Origin: Dehalococcoidia bacterium
Lineage (GTDB): Bacteria > Chloroflexota > Dehalococcoidia > UBA2979
Assembly: GCA_023228765.1 (NCBI GenBank)
Contig: JALOAM010000003.1
Coordinates: 1 to 49,075 of the forward strand
Reading direction: 5' to 3'
DNA length: 49,075 bases
Part shown: in pieces, positions 12,379 through 20,933 of the stretch
How the letters are laid out: every line of letters begins with the position of its first letter
Numbering within the stretch: the stretch's first letter is position 1
Position numbers and translations under genes: made by a program
The notes under the pieces: generated by a model
What the model was told of the DNA's origin: nothing
Database searches by the model: none
Seen by the model: the letters and a program-made list of their open reading frames with translations, nothing else

Positions 12379-12786
12379 ATGGCCCTGCGTCAGATGCTGC
12401 GCGGCAAGATCCACCGCGCCACGATTACCGAAGCCAACCTGGAGTATGTCGGCAGCCTCACCGTGGACGGTGACCTGCTTCGCGCGGCGGACATCCTGCC
12501 GTACGAGCACGTGCTGGTCGTGAACCTCGCGAACGGGGCGAGGCTGGAGACCTACACGATCGAGGGCGAAGCAGGCTCGGGGGTGATCTGCGCGAACGGT
12601 GCCGCCGCCCACCACTTCCGGCCGGGCGACCTCGCGATCATCATGGCCTTCCAGCACCTGGAGGACGCGGAGGCGCGCGCCGTGCAGCCTCGAGCGGTGT
12701 TCGTGGACGCGCAGAACCGCATCGTGGGGACGGGCGACGCCATCGTCCCCGGCGCGCTGGAGGCGCAGCCCGTCCGGCCGGTGTAG
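12379..12786 (+). CDS. panD: Aspartate 1-decarboxylase proenzyme
   Basis: PanD makes beta-alanine from L-aspartate for pantothenate and CoA synthesis, using a pyruvoyl group formed by self-cleavage at Gly-Ser. The 135-residue product shows K10 and H12 (GKIHRATIT), the processing site G25-S26 (YVGSLTVD), R55 and Y59 (ARLETYTIEG) and N73 (ICANGAAAHH), matching the E. coli enzyme offset by one. ATG 12379 is chosen because the family starts at MxRxMLxGKIH; GAGGAA is upstream. No panB or panC is adjacent. The gene converges on the dehydrogenase gene, with a pair of inverted repeats between them. Confidence 0.97.
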   Translation: MALRQMLRGKIHRATITEANLEYVGSLTVDGDLLRAADILPYEHVLVVNLANGARLETYTIEGEAGSGVICANGAAAHHFRPGDLAIIMAFQHLEDAEARAVQPRAVFVDAQNRIVGTGDAIVPGALEAQPVRPV

Positions 12787-12798
12787 CGGCAGGGGAGG

Positions 12799-12932
12799 AG
12801 ACCCTCACCCCAACCCTCTCCCGCTTCGCGGGCGAGGGGGCCGGAAGCGTGCGCGTGCGACCCCCCGCGTTGGTGGGGTCTCTGACTCTGACCCCCTCGC
12901 CCGCGAAGCGGGAGAGGGCTGGGGTGAGGGTC
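12799..12932. repeat. Inverted pair of dispersed repeats, copies 5 and 6
   Basis: Copy 5 (12801-12842) is forward and copy 6 (12890-12932) is reverse. They are complementary over about 42 bases with one mismatch, separated by a 47-base loop. The pair fills the gap between convergent panD and the dehydrogenase gene, so it could also act as a two-way terminator. The arrangement resembles a REPIN. Confidence 0.8.
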
Positions 12933-12957
12933 TCTTCTGCTCTTCTGCTCTGCTGGG

Positions 12958-14220
12958 CTACGGGAAGATGCCGCGCAGTTCCGTCGCTTCCACCACCCGC
13001 TCGATGCCGATCCAGCTCGCCGCGTCGCGAAGCGTCGCCTGGCCGCGCGAGGACTGCTGGCGGGCGCAGATCGTCTGGTACGCCGAGGTGATCAGGCGGC
13101 GGAGCTCCTCGTTCACCCGTTCCTCGGTCCAGCGGACGTACTGGCGGGCCTGCACCCACTCGAAGTAGGAGACGGTGACGCCGCCCGCATTCGCGAGGAT
13201 GTCCGGGATCACGGTGATCCCGCGCTCCTTGAAGATCGCGTCGGCTCCCTGGCTCGTCGGCCCGTTCGCCCCCTCGAGGACGAGCGGGGCCTTCACGAGG
13301 CCCGCGTTCTCCTCGGTCAGCACGTGCTCGATGGCGGCGGGGACGATGACGTCCACGTCGGCGATGAGGACGGAGTCGAGCGGGACAGGGTCGCAGGCGG
13401 GGTGCTGGTCCTCGTACCACTGGGGGAGGCTGTGCCCCTGCGCGAGGTAGGCGGCGGCCGCGCCGGCGTCCACGCCCGCCGGGTTGTGGAGGGCGATGTC
13501 CTTGTCGGCGATGTAGGTGATCAGGGCGCCCTCCTGCTGGAGGAGCTTGGCGACGACCGATCCCACGTTGCCGAACCCCTGCACGGCGATGCGCTTGCCC
13601 TGCACGCCGCCGGAGTCGCGCAGGTGCTCCTGCAGCACGTAGCTGAGGCCCCGGCCGGTGGCGTCCTGCCGCCCGGCGGACCCGCCCAGGGAGACCGGCT
13701 TGCCGGTGACGACGCCGGGGACGGTGTAGCCGCGGGCCATGGAGTAGGTGTCCATGATCCACGCCATCACCTGCGCGTTGGTGCCCATGTCCGGCGCCGG
13801 GATGTCAGAGTCCGGGCCGATGATCGGCACCATCTCCGTGGTGAACCGGCGCGTGAGGTTCCGGAGCTCGTTCGTGCTCAGCGTCGCCGGGTCGACGATG
13901 ACGCCGCCCTTCGCGCCGCCGAACGGGATGTTCACCACGGCGCTCTTCCACGTCATCAGCATGGCGAGGGCCTTCACCTCGTCCAGGCTGACCATGGGTG
14001 CGTAGCGGATGCCGCCCTTCGCCGGGCCTCGCGCGACGTTGTGGTGGACGCGGTAGCCCTCGAAGATGTCGAAGCTGCCGTCGTCCCGCGCGACTGGGAA
14101 CTGCGTGTGGAACACGGTCTTGAAGGCGGTCATCGTCTCGCGGTGGTCGTCCGACAGTCCCAATTGGTCCGCGGCCTGGTGGAACTGCGACAACACCGTG
14201 TCGAGCATCGATTCGGTCAT
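12958..14220 (-). CDS. Glu/Leu/Phe/Val-type amino acid dehydrogenase (probable glutamate dehydrogenase)
   Basis: 420 residues. This enzyme interconverts glutamate and 2-oxoglutarate plus ammonia using NAD(P). Substrate and catalytic lysines are K68 (GPAKGGIRY), K92 (TWKSAVV) and K104 (GGAKGGV). PAPDMGT carries the catalytic Asp. The Rossmann loop is GFGNVGS at 215-221, and NAGGVTVSYFEWVQ lies near the end. ATG 14220 is preferred over the in-frame ATG 14247 because GAGGG precedes it. A TAGGAT hexamer (complement of 14278-14283) could be the -10, giving a ~50-base leader. Glutamate is favoured over leucine by overall similarity. Confidence 0.92.
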   Translation of the reverse strand: MTESMLDTVLSQFHQAADQLGLSDDHRETMTAFKTVFHTQFPVARDDGSFDIFEGYRVHHNVARGPAKGGIRYAPMVSLDEVKALAMLMTWKSAVVNIPFGGAKGGVIVDPATLSTNELRNLTRRFTTEMVPIIGPDSDIPAPDMGTNAQVMAWIMDTYSMARGYTVPGVVTGKPVSLGGSAGRQDATGRGLSYVLQEHLRDSGGVQGKRIAVQGFGNVGSVVAKLLQQEGALITYIADKDIALHNPAGVDAGAAAAYLAQGHSLPQWYEDQHPACDPVPLDSVLIADVDVIVPAAIEHVLTEENAGLVKAPLVLEGANGPTSQGADAIFKERGITVIPDILANAGGVTVSYFEWVQARQYVRWTEERVNEELRRLITSAYQTICARQQSSRGQATLRDAASWIGIERVVEATELRGIFP

Positions 14221-14548
14221 GCACGCCCTCAATCCCTGATCCGTCATCGAACAGTGCGCCCGGATGGCGCTCCCTCCATCCTACGTCGCTCTGCGAGTGA
14301 GGCGACCCAGGCGCGCGCCGGCTGAGCCAGTACGCACCGCTTGAGGGCGATCGTGGGCCGGAGGACGGCGGCTGTTCCACCGAGACCCGCGCGTCGATGA
14401 TCGATGTGGGCGTCGTGTGAGGCGCGGTGTACACGTCAGAACATCGGGAGGATCGCGGGCTCCGGCGCGAGATGCGCGATGCTAATCTGTGATCGAATCG
14501 CCTCGGGAAGTACGGGCCGCCACTGGCGGACCCACAGCGAGAACCACT
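14221..14548. other. Divergent intergenic region
   Basis: Upstream region shared by the dehydrogenase (leftward) and the small membrane protein (rightward). It holds a candidate leftward -10 (TAGGAT on the minus strand, 14278-14283) and a candidate rightward -10 (TAATCT, 14483-14488). No RNA gene, repeat or further open frame was recognised. Confidence 0.45.
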
Positions 14549-14869
14549 GTGATCCTGCTGGGATACGCCGCCATGACCGCGCTGGGACTGCTGCCCCTGG
14601 CGGCGCTTGCCCGCATGACCGGCGTCGCGGATGAGCGGACCTTCCTCTTCCCCACCTTCTACGCACTGTTCATCGGTCTCGCGATCGGCTTCGCCGTCTG
14701 CGCCGTGGTCGGGCGCGTCCTCGGCGTGGTGGGCCCGCAGGAGATCGGCACGTACTCCGAGCGCTACAAGAGCGAGGTCGGCAGCGCCGCCGCGGCCCGC
14801 CGTCGCATGCGTCCGGCGCACAGCCGCATCCGCTCCACCGCCGCGGCTCCCTTCACCCGCTTCTCCTAG
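14549..14869 (+). CDS. Small two-helix membrane protein of unknown function
   Basis: About 106 residues from GTG 14549. Two hydrophobic segments (ILLGYAAMTALGLLPLAAL and FLFPTFYALFIGLAIGFAVC into VVGRVLGVV) are followed by a basic soluble tail (AAAARRRMRPAHSRIRS). An upstream in-frame GTG at 14489 would add 20 polar residues, but it sits directly on a TAATCT -10-like element, so transcription would probably begin downstream of it. No family is recognised. The cupin gene follows after 86 bases. Confidence 0.55.
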   Translation: MILLGYAAMTALGLLPLAALARMTGVADERTFLFPTFYALFIGLAIGFAVCAVVGRVLGVVGPQEIGTYSERYKSEVGSAAAARRRMRPAHSRIRSTAAAPFTRFS

Positions 14870-14955
14870 TCTGACCTCGACCGGTACGAGTGCCCTCGAC
14901 GGGCGCGCGTATGCTGCGCCCGTCCGGAGACGGCGCGTTGGTCGAGGAGGCTGCG

Positions 14956-15303
14956 ATGAAGCTCGTGCGGATCTACACCGGAGACGATGGGGAGTCGCAT
15001 GTCGAGCCGATGGACCAGAGCGAGTTCCCCTTCGGCGGGCCGAACGGGACCAGGACGCCGCTCGTGCCCGCGGTGGGCGCCGAGATCGCGCTGCGCCGCG
15101 AGGGGTTCCTCGAGTTCCACCCGGCTCCGCGGCGGCAGTACATGGTGTACCTCACCGCGCGCGTGGAGATCGGACTCGGGGACGGTTCATCGATCGTGAT
15201 GGAGCCGGGCGACATCCTCCAGGCGGAGGACACCACCGGGCGAGGTCATACCTCGACGGTGCTGCAGGAGGGCGTCTGCCTCGTGGTGCGGCTGGAGGAG
15301 TAG
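14956..15303 (+). CDS. Cupin-fold protein
   Basis: 115 residues. The second half (PRRQYMVYLTARVEIGLGDG, then IVMEPGDILQAEDTTGRGHTS, then CLVVRL) follows the small beta-barrel cupin pattern, with the G-D turn in EPGDI and a His in RGHTS. Other cupin metal ligands are not obvious, so it may be a binding protein rather than an enzyme. ATG 14956 is chosen because GAGGAGG lies 7 bases upstream. A strong two-way terminator follows 59 bases after the stop. The function is not known. Confidence 0.75.
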   Translation: MKLVRIYTGDDGESHVEPMDQSEFPFGGPNGTRTPLVPAVGAEIALRREGFLEFHPAPRRQYMVYLTARVEIGLGDGSSIVMEPGDILQAEDTTGRGHTSTVLQEGVCLVVRLEE

Positions 15304-15362
15304 CGCCTCGCGCTTCGACGCGCGCTCGGAATGGGGTGAGCCTCGGCCATCCGGACATAAAG

Positions 15363-15392
15363 AAACACGCCCCGCGGGGACGGGGCGTGTTT
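15363..15392. terminator. Bidirectional terminator between convergent genes
   Basis: Perfect 12-bp stem AAACACGCCCCG / CGGGGCGTGTTT with loop CGGGGA. The A-run on the left and T-run on the right suit both strands. It would end both the cupin gene (+) and the 47-residue orphan gene (-). Confidence 0.88.
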
Positions 15393-15446
15393 GGAACCGT
15401 ACGGAAGGTGGAGGAGGGGGAACCACCTCCCGCTATCGGGTCTGGT

Positions 15447-15590
15447 TTAGAAGCGAAGCAGGTGCGCGTCCGCGACACGCTCCTCCAGCGCAGCAGCGTC
15501 GCGCCGCACCTCGTTGTAGGTGGGGGCGTTGCGCCGGCCGCGGGTGATGATCTCGCTGTAGAACCGTTGAACGTTGATGACCGCTGCCAT
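15447..15590 (-). CDS. 47-residue orphan protein
   Basis: A very short gene: it begins MAAVINVQRFYSEIITR, continues GRRNAPTYNEVRRDAAALEE, and ends RVADAHLLRF. It is charged, predicted helical and lacks a signal peptide. Support comes from AGGAGA 7 bases before ATG 15590, a strong terminator downstream, and a noticeably AT-rich upstream region like a regulated promoter. No known domain is recognised. The mix of basic and acidic helices would suit an RNA- or protein-binding partner, but that is only a guess. Confidence 0.65.
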   Translation of the reverse strand: MAAVINVQRFYSEIITRGRRNAPTYNEVRRDAAALEERVADAHLLRF

Positions 15591-16006
15591 AGTGGGTCTC
15601 CTGTACCTGTCGGTTCCTGATCCGAACCAGGGCCGTTCCCTGTTCCGTCCGTCGTCCGATGTACAGAGTTTCGGTGATTGTGACGACTTTCGCAAGTGAA
15701 AGTGCGCACAAGCGCGTTAAATTCACGTAAATTATGAATGTTCACGCCGCGTACGGTACCTCCAATCTCACAATATCGCGATCTTCCTCGCAATCCATCG
15801 TCGGATCGCGCGTTCTCGAGGATCGCCCGGATCGTCCTCCGCGATCCTCGGTCGTCCCGGTCGAGGTGAGAGCGTGGCGAGGGAAGGTCTGAGGTCCTCG
15901 GCGCTGCGATGCACCCTTGACCGCCTCCGGAGGTGTGTTGATGCGATCCGATCCGGCGTCGCTCGACCCTTGTTGCAGCACACCACCACCGACAGGAGGC
16001 ACTGCG
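15591..16006. other. AT-richer divergent promoter region
   Basis: Between the orphan gene (-) and the csbD-like gene (+). From about 15655 to 15780 the base composition is much less GC-rich than the surroundings. It contains an inverted repeat, ACTTTC (15686-15691) and GAAAGT (15698-15703), and the palindrome GTGCGCAC just after it. No open frame with coding character was found. Confidence 0.5.
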
Positions 16007-16210
16007 ATGAGTGAAGGCGACGGCATGCGCGACAAGGTCGAGGGCAAGGCGAAGGAAGCCGCCGGCCAGGTGCGCGAGAAGGTCGGAGACATGACCGACA
16101 ACGAGGAGATGAAGGCGAAGGGCCAGGCCCAGCAAGCCGAAGGCAAGGCCGACCAGGTGAAGGGCGCGGCCAAGGACAAGCTGGAGGACGTGAAGGACAA
16201 GCTCTCGTAG
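16007..16210 (+). CDS. CsbD-family stress-response protein
   Basis: 67 residues, almost all charged and helical: MRDKVEGKAKEAAGQVREKV, then the repeated pattern KGQAQQAEGKADQVKGAAKD. This is the CsbD family of small hydrophilic proteins induced by general stress in many bacteria; the molecular role is unclear. ATG 16007 has AGGAGG 7 bases upstream. An upstream in-frame start would add 30 residues unlike the family. A GC-rich hairpin follows the stop. Confidence 0.92.
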   Translation: MSEGDGMRDKVEGKAKEAAGQVREKVGDMTDNEEMKAKGQAQQAEGKADQVKGAAKDKLEDVKDKLS

Positions 16211-16234
16211 TCCTCGCCGAGTAGTCATCCCTCT

Positions 16235-16261
16235 GAAGCGGAGCCCACCGGGCTCCGCTTC
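16235..16261. terminator. Hairpin terminator between csbD-like gene and rimO
   Basis: Perfect 12-bp stem GAAGCGGAGCCC / GGGCTCCGCTTC with a 3-base loop ACC. It lies between convergent gene ends (25 bases after the csbD-like stop). No clear U-tract follows, so it may need help from other factors. Confidence 0.7.
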
Positions 16262-16287
16262 CGCGTTCCGGGTGCTCCGAGGAGTAA

Positions 16288-17580
16288 CTACGGCAGCGGT
16301 GAGCAGAGGAGGTCGTACGGCAGGGCGCCGTCGACTCGCGCGCGGACGAGCGACCCGGCCGGGTACGTCCCCTTGAGGAACGCGAGGCCGTCCACCTCCG
16401 GCGCGTCGCGGTAGGTCCGGCCGACCACGACCAGTTCGCCACTCGCCGACTCGGTCGGCTCCTCGGACTCCACGAGGATGTCGACCTCGCGCCCGACCAT
16501 CGCGCGGTTCTTGTCGTGCGAGATCGACTGGGCGAGCTCCATCAGGGCGCCGTAGCGCTCCTCCATGACCTCGTCCGGGACCTGGTCTGGCATCGTCGCG
16601 GCGGGGGTGCTGGCCTGCGGGCTGTAGGTGAACGCGCCCACGTGGTCGAACTCCTGCTCCTCCACGAAGTCGAGGAGCTCGTCGAACTCGTCCTCGGTCT
16701 CGCCGGGGAAGCCAACGATGAAGGTCGTGCGCAGCACGACGTCCGGGATCGCCTTACGGACGACCTCGATGCTCTCGTGGGACTTGGAGAGGCGCGGGCG
16801 CTTCATCCGCTGGAGCATGGAGTCCGAGCCGTGCTGCAGTGGCATGTCGAGGTAGGGCACCACGTTCGGCAGCCCGGCCATCGCCTCCGCCAGCCGAGGC
16901 GTCACGCGCCCCGGGTAGGCGTACATCAGCCGGATCCACGGCACCTGCGGCACGGCCTCCGACAGTTCCTCGAGGAGCTTCGCGAGGCCGTCGCGGTCGC
17001 CTTCGTCCTCGCCGTAGGCGGTGGAGTCCTGCGCGACCAGCACCAGCTCCTTCGCGCCGGCCGCGGCGAACATGCGGGCCTCCGCGATGAGCTGCCTCGA
17101 TGCGCCCGAGTGCATCCGACCCTTGATGGTGGGGATGATGCAGAAGGTGCAGGGACGGTCACAACCGTCCGAGATCTTCAGGTACGCGCTCGGCTGCCCG
17201 AGCAGCGGGAGGCCTCCGTCGGGGATATCGAAGGTAGAGGACGCCGCGCCGACGGAGGCCGCGATCGCGTCCCATTGCTCGGCGCCGAAGATCTGGTCCA
17301 CGCCGGGCACGGCCTGCTTCACGGTGTCGCCGGCAATCTGGGTGAGGCAGCCGACCACGTAGAGCTGCTGGCCCTCGCGGCGGGACTCGTCGAGCCCTCG
17401 GACGACCTCGATCGACTCGTCCTTGGCGGCGTCGATAAAGCCGCAGGTGTTCACCAGCAGCAGATCCGCCTCGCCGGCTTCGCGCACGGGGACGTGGCGG
17501 CCGGACCGAAGCGCCTGCTCCAGGCGCATCGAGTCCACCGTATTCTTCGCACAGCCGAGGGTGACCAAATGGTATTTCAC
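16288..17580 (-). CDS. rimO: Ribosomal protein S12 methylthiotransferase RimO
   Basis: 430-residue radical-SAM enzyme that adds a methylthio group to an aspartate of ribosomal protein S12. N-terminal cluster cysteines are C10 (LGCAKN), C46 (NTCGF) and C78 (VGCLTQ). The radical-SAM triad is C140, C144 and C147 (GCDRPCTFC), followed by IIPTIKGRMHS where the family usually has RG. A C-terminal TRAM-like domain ends the protein. Start is GTG 17580; upstream in-frame sequence is unlike the family. TACACT lies 8 bases before the start on this strand, suggesting a leaderless mRNA. A 15-bp hairpin lies just upstream. Confidence 0.96.
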   Translation of the reverse strand: MKYHLVTLGCAKNTVDSMRLEQALRSGRHVPVREAGEADLLLVNTCGFIDAAKDESIEVVRGLDESRREGQQLYVVGCLTQIAGDTVKQAVPGVDQIFGAEQWDAIAASVGAASSTFDIPDGGLPLLGQPSAYLKISDGCDRPCTFCIIPTIKGRMHSGASRQLIAEARMFAAAGAKELVLVAQDSTAYGEDEGDRDGLAKLLEELSEAVPQVPWIRLMYAYPGRVTPRLAEAMAGLPNVVPYLDMPLQHGSDSMLQRMKRPRLSKSHESIEVVRKAIPDVVLRTTFIVGFPGETEDEFDELLDFVEEQEFDHVGAFTYSPQASTPAATMPDQVPDEVMEERYGALMELAQSISHDKNRAMVGREVDILVESEEPTESASGELVVVGRTYRDAPEVDGLAFLKGTYPAGSLVRARVDGALPYDLLCSPLP

Positions 17581-17589
17581 GTCATTCGA

Positions 17590-17625
17590 GTGTACGGCGG
17601 GCGCCGCTACGCGCCCGCCGTACAC
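17590..17625 (-). promoter_or_regulatory. Perfect 15-bp inverted repeat just upstream of rimO
   Basis: GTGTACGGCGGGCGC (17590-17604), spacer CGCTAC, GCGCCCGCCGTACAC (17611-17625). It overlaps the rimO -10-like TACACT and lies 51 bases after the stop of the MFS gene. It may be that gene's terminator, a rimO operator, or both. No U-tract follows. Confidence 0.6.
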
Positions 17626-17675
17626 ACCTTCGACCCCGGGAGTGGACTTCGTGAGGGCTCCCGACCCGTGGATCC

Positions 17676-19079
17676 CTACGGCTCTCTGCCGAGGGCAAGG
17701 GCGCGCTGGTACCGCGCCCGGAGGCGGTAGCGCGCGATCGTGTGGGTCACTGATTGGGGTACGGGCGCGACGAGGATCGGGATGGCCAGCAGGCGCCCGA
17801 CCGCCGCGAACAGGAACAGCGGGACGATGCCCCACCATGCGACGAGGACGCTGCCGAGGAGCGGCCCGGCGAACCCGACGCTGAGCATCGCGAGCTGCTG
17901 TCCTGCGACGTACTCGGGCAGGTCGTCCTTCGGCGCGTACTCCAGCAGGAGGTTGAACACCGCCAGGTGGCAGACCGCCCAGGCGGTCCCGCCGATGAGT
18001 ACCGGGAACACCGCCTGCCACGGCTCCGTGATCAGGACCCACGCCACCGGCGCGGCGGCGATGCCGGCGATCGCGAGGACGAACAACTGCCGTGAGTTCA
18101 GGCGCAGCACCAGCATGCTCACCGCGAGCTGGCCGGCCACGGCGGCGATCGCCTCGCCCGTCGCCATGAAGCCGACCTCCGTGGTGGAGGCGCCCAGCGT
18201 GCGGACCATGTGCACGATGACGAACGGGCCGGAGATGGTGGAGAAGCCGTGCAGCACCACCATCGCGAGGAGGTAGCGGCGGAAGCGCCGGTCGCTCAGC
18301 GCTTTGCGGTACGCGGTCTTCCTCGGCCGTGGGGCGTGGCACACCGGCTCCTGCACCCGCGAGACGGTGTAGGCCCCGAGAGCTCCAATGGCTGCGCCGC
18401 CCAGGAACAGCCACTGGTAGCCCTCGAGGCCTCCGAACTGGGCGATGACCCACCCCGCGCAGGGGACGACGGCCATGCCCGTGAGGCTGGCGGCGAGCGA
18501 GCGCCGCGCGTTGAACACCCCCGTCAGGCGCTCCGGGACCACGTCCGCGAACAGCGCCATCCACGAGGGATGCGCCAGCGACCCCGCGAGGACGCGTAGC
18601 CCGCCGAGCACGATCAGCGCGGCGACGGCGAACTCCACGGAGCCGACGAAGGGGATGAGCGCGATCGGGATGAGCGCCAGCCGCGCCGCGCTCCACCCGC
18701 CGAGGAGCACCACGCGCTTCCTCGACCGTACGCGGCGCGCGATCCACGCCGCGGGGAACAGCGCGAGCAGCCCGGCGAGCGCGGTGCCCGCGGAGAGCAG
18801 TCCCACCTGTGTGGCCGTCGCACCGAGGGCGACGAGGTAGACCGGCAGGAAGGGGATGGCGGCGTCGGATGCGGCGGCCAGCACACCCTCCGCGAAGAGC
18901 GCCTGCCTCGATCGGGAGCCGAGGACTCGGTCATCTGCGTCAGGCGATGGGGGGCGGGGCGTGGTGGGAGCCGGGCGAGGGGCGGGAGACGAGGTCCAGA
19001 TCGGATCTCGATATGTGCCTCGTTGGAATCTCAGCACAGCGTCCACGTCTCTCTGCGGCGGGGGAGTTCGGGCACGCAT
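17676..19079 (-). CDS. MFS transporter of unknown substrate
   Basis: 467 residues. A proline-rich, polar N-terminal segment of ~50 residues precedes about 12 hydrophobic helices (FAEGVLAAASDAAIPFLPVY onward). The 2-3 loop reads AAWIARRVRSRKRVV. A basic tail (IARYRLRARYQRALALG) ends it. No Shine-Dalgarno is seen before ATG 19079, so the real start may lie further in, near the first helix. rimO lies downstream on the same strand, separated by a hairpin. The substrate cannot be predicted. Confidence 0.8.
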   Translation of the reverse strand: MRARTPPPQRDVDAVLRFQRGTYRDPIWTSSPAPRPAPTTPRPPSPDADDRVLGSRSRQALFAEGVLAAASDAAIPFLPVYLVALGATATQVGLLSAGTALAGLLALFPAAWIARRVRSRKRVVLLGGWSAARLALIPIALIPFVGSVEFAVAALIVLGGLRVLAGSLAHPSWMALFADVVPERLTGVFNARRSLAASLTGMAVVPCAGWVIAQFGGLEGYQWLFLGGAAIGALGAYTVSRVQEPVCHAPRPRKTAYRKALSDRRFRRYLLAMVVLHGFSTISGPFVIVHMVRTLGASTTEVGFMATGEAIAAVAGQLAVSMLVLRLNSRQLFVLAIAGIAAAPVAWVLITEPWQAVFPVLIGGTAWAVCHLAVFNLLLEYAPKDDLPEYVAGQQLAMLSVGFAGPLLGSVLVAWWGIVPLFLFAAVGRLLAIPILVAPVPQSVTHTIARYRLRARYQRALALGREP

Positions 19080-19378
19080 CTAACAACGTGCGATGACACG
19101 GAAACGTTATGAGTGGCGCGCCCTTGGATACAGCGACGTAAGTACGAGGATTGAGTAGGTCAGCGTAGAGATTGGGTAGAGGGGGGCCGCTGAGACCTCT
19201 GGTTGGATCTGGCTCCGACCTTGGCCTCCGGCCCCCTCTCCCGGCTCGGCGGGAGAGGGTTGGGGTGAGGGTCCGCCCCTCGGCGCTGTACTGCAGGAGC
19301 GATGCAGTCCCCCACCCTCCCCCCGTAGAGGGGAAGGAGCCCGGAGGCCGGACGGGGAGGGCGTGCCGGGTCGGGTGG
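19080..19378. other. Intergenic region upstream of the MFS gene
   Basis: The part from 19080 to 19190 is less GC-rich and should hold the leftward promoter of the MFS gene. The remainder holds a dispersed repeat and a CCCACCCTCCCCCC / GGGGAAGG stretch. No gene is supported. Confidence 0.45.
19228..19272 (-). repeat. Dispersed palindromic repeat, copy 7
   Basis: Reverse copy with a different hairpin tip: core CCTCTCCCGGCTCGGCGGGA then GAGGGTTGGGGTGAGGGT. It lies about 106 bases beyond the 3' end of fabF. Confidence 0.8.
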
Positions 19379-20641
19379 TTAGCCCTCGAAGCGCTGGAGG
19401 ACGAGGACGGCGTTCTGACCGCCGAAGCCGAAGGAGTCCTTCAGGATCACCTTCGGGTTCACCTCGCGGGAGGTGTGGGGGACATAGTCCAGGTCGCACC
19501 CCTCGCCCGGGTTGTCGAGGTTGAGCGTGGGGGTGACGACGCCCGTGCGGAGCGACTGCACGACGGCGACGGTCTCGACGCCGCCCGCGCCACCGAGGAG
19601 GTGGCCGATCTGCGACTTCATCGCGGAGATGTGCAGGCTCTTCGCGTGCTCACCGAAGACGCTACTGATCGCCTCGGTCTCCGCGCGGTCGCCAACGTCG
19701 GTGGAGGTGGCGTGCGCCGAGACGGCGTCGACATCCTCCGGGTTCACGCCGGCGTCCTGCATCGCGAGGCGCATGGCCCGCGCCGCGCCGGCGCCGTTCG
19801 CGGACGGCGCGACGAGGTGCGAGGCGTCGGCGGTGACGCCGTACCCCGTGACCTCCGCGAGGGGCTCCGCGCCGCGGGCGCGGGCGTGCTCCAGCGTCTC
19901 GAGGACGAGCATCCCGGAGCCCTCGCCGGGGGCGAAGCCGTCGCGGTCGCGGTCGAAGGGGCGAGAGGCGCGCTCGGGCGCGTCGTTGAAGCCGGAGGTG
20001 AGGGCGCGCATGGAGGCGAATCCGGCGAGCCCCAGCTCGCAGATCCCGGCCTCGGTGCCGCCGGCGAGCATCATGTCCGCGGCGCCGCGACGGAGGACCT
20101 CGACGGCGTCGCCGATCGCCTGGGTTCCGGCGGCGCAGGCGGTGGTCACGGTGGTGTTGTAACCGAGCAGCCCGAACTGGATGGCGACATTGCCGCCCGC
20201 CATGTTCGAGAGGCGCTTCGAGACATAAAAGGGATCGACCTTCATGCCGCCGCGCTCGTCCATCGTGCGCACGGCCTCCAGGTCGTTCGGGAGCCCTCCG
20301 CCGCCGTTGCCCATGACCACGCCAACGCGCTCGCGGTCGGCCTCGGACAGGGCGTCCAGCTCGATGCCGGCATGGTCGAGCGCCATCTTCGAGGCGGCGA
20401 CGGCCATCTGGCTGAAGCGCGCCATGCGTCGCCCGTCCTTGCGGTCCATGTACTGCGTGTAGTCGAAGTCCAGGCACTCGCCCGCGACCTGGCAGGGGTA
20501 GTCCGTGGGGTCCGCGAGGGTCATGCGCCCCACGCCGGAGCGCCCCTCCGCCGCGTTCTTCCAGAACTCGTCCAGCCCAATGCCCAGCGGGGCGATCACG
20601 CCCATGCCAGTCACCACGACTCGAGGTCGCCCGTCAGCCAT
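19379..20641 (-). CDS. fabF: Beta-ketoacyl-ACP synthase II
   Basis: 420-residue condensing enzyme of type II fatty acid elongation, joining malonyl-ACP to acyl-ACP. The catalytic Cys is C169 (TTACAAGTQAIGDA). The two histidines lie in SAHATSTDVGD and KSQIGHLLGGAGG. N-terminal VVVTGMGVIAPLG and C-terminal SFGFGGQNAVLVL match the family. ATG 20641 has GGAGG five bases upstream. No other fab gene is adjacent, so it sits outside a fatty-acid operon. It is flanked on both sides by dispersed repeats. Confidence 0.96.
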   Translation of the reverse strand: MADGRPRVVVTGMGVIAPLGIGLDEFWKNAAEGRSGVGRMTLADPTDYPCQVAGECLDFDYTQYMDRKDGRRMARFSQMAVAASKMALDHAGIELDALSEADRERVGVVMGNGGGGLPNDLEAVRTMDERGGMKVDPFYVSKRLSNMAGGNVAIQFGLLGYNTTVTTACAAGTQAIGDAVEVLRRGAADMMLAGGTEAGICELGLAGFASMRALTSGFNDAPERASRPFDRDRDGFAPGEGSGMLVLETLEHARARGAEPLAEVTGYGVTADASHLVAPSANGAGAARAMRLAMQDAGVNPEDVDAVSAHATSTDVGDRAETEAISSVFGEHAKSLHISAMKSQIGHLLGGAGGVETVAVVQSLRTGVVTPTLNLDNPGEGCDLDYVPHTSREVNPKVILKDSFGFGGQNAVLVLQRFEG

Positions 20642-20775
20642 CTCGCCTCCGACTAGCCGGGATTCGGTCAGCGTGGGTGCCGCGTTGGTTTGCTTGTGTG
20701 GGGGGTGGGGTGGGTAGGAGTGATCGTAGCGGGATCATCGCTTGCGGTCGGCCTCTGGGTTCGGCGGACGGGCCG

Positions 20776-20926
20776 GAGGGCCCTCACCCCAACCCTCTCC
20801 CGGTTCCGGGAGAGGGGGCCGGATTCCGGATCCGGAGCCCGGCGTCCGGCGTCTGCTTCCCCTTCCGACTCCGACTCTGCTTCCCCTCTCCCGGTTCCGG
20901 GAGAGGGGCCGGGGGTGAGGGCCCCT
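20776..20926. repeat. Inverted pair of dispersed repeats, copies 8 and 9
   Basis: Copy 8 (from 20778, forward, core CTCTCCCGGTTCCGGGAGAG) and copy 9 (20884-20926, reverse, same core) face each other across a ~63-base loop, between fabF and the DUF1122-like gene. Short ACTCCGACTC-type repeats fill the loop. No gene lies in 20642-20933. Confidence 0.8.
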
Positions 20927-20933
20927 CCGCCCC

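Noticed and set aside
17581..18747. Long N-terminal extension of the rimO frame
   Set aside because: The added ~390 codons read as Arg/Pro/Ala-rich shadow of the MFS gene in another frame, and the RimO family begins exactly at GTG 17580.
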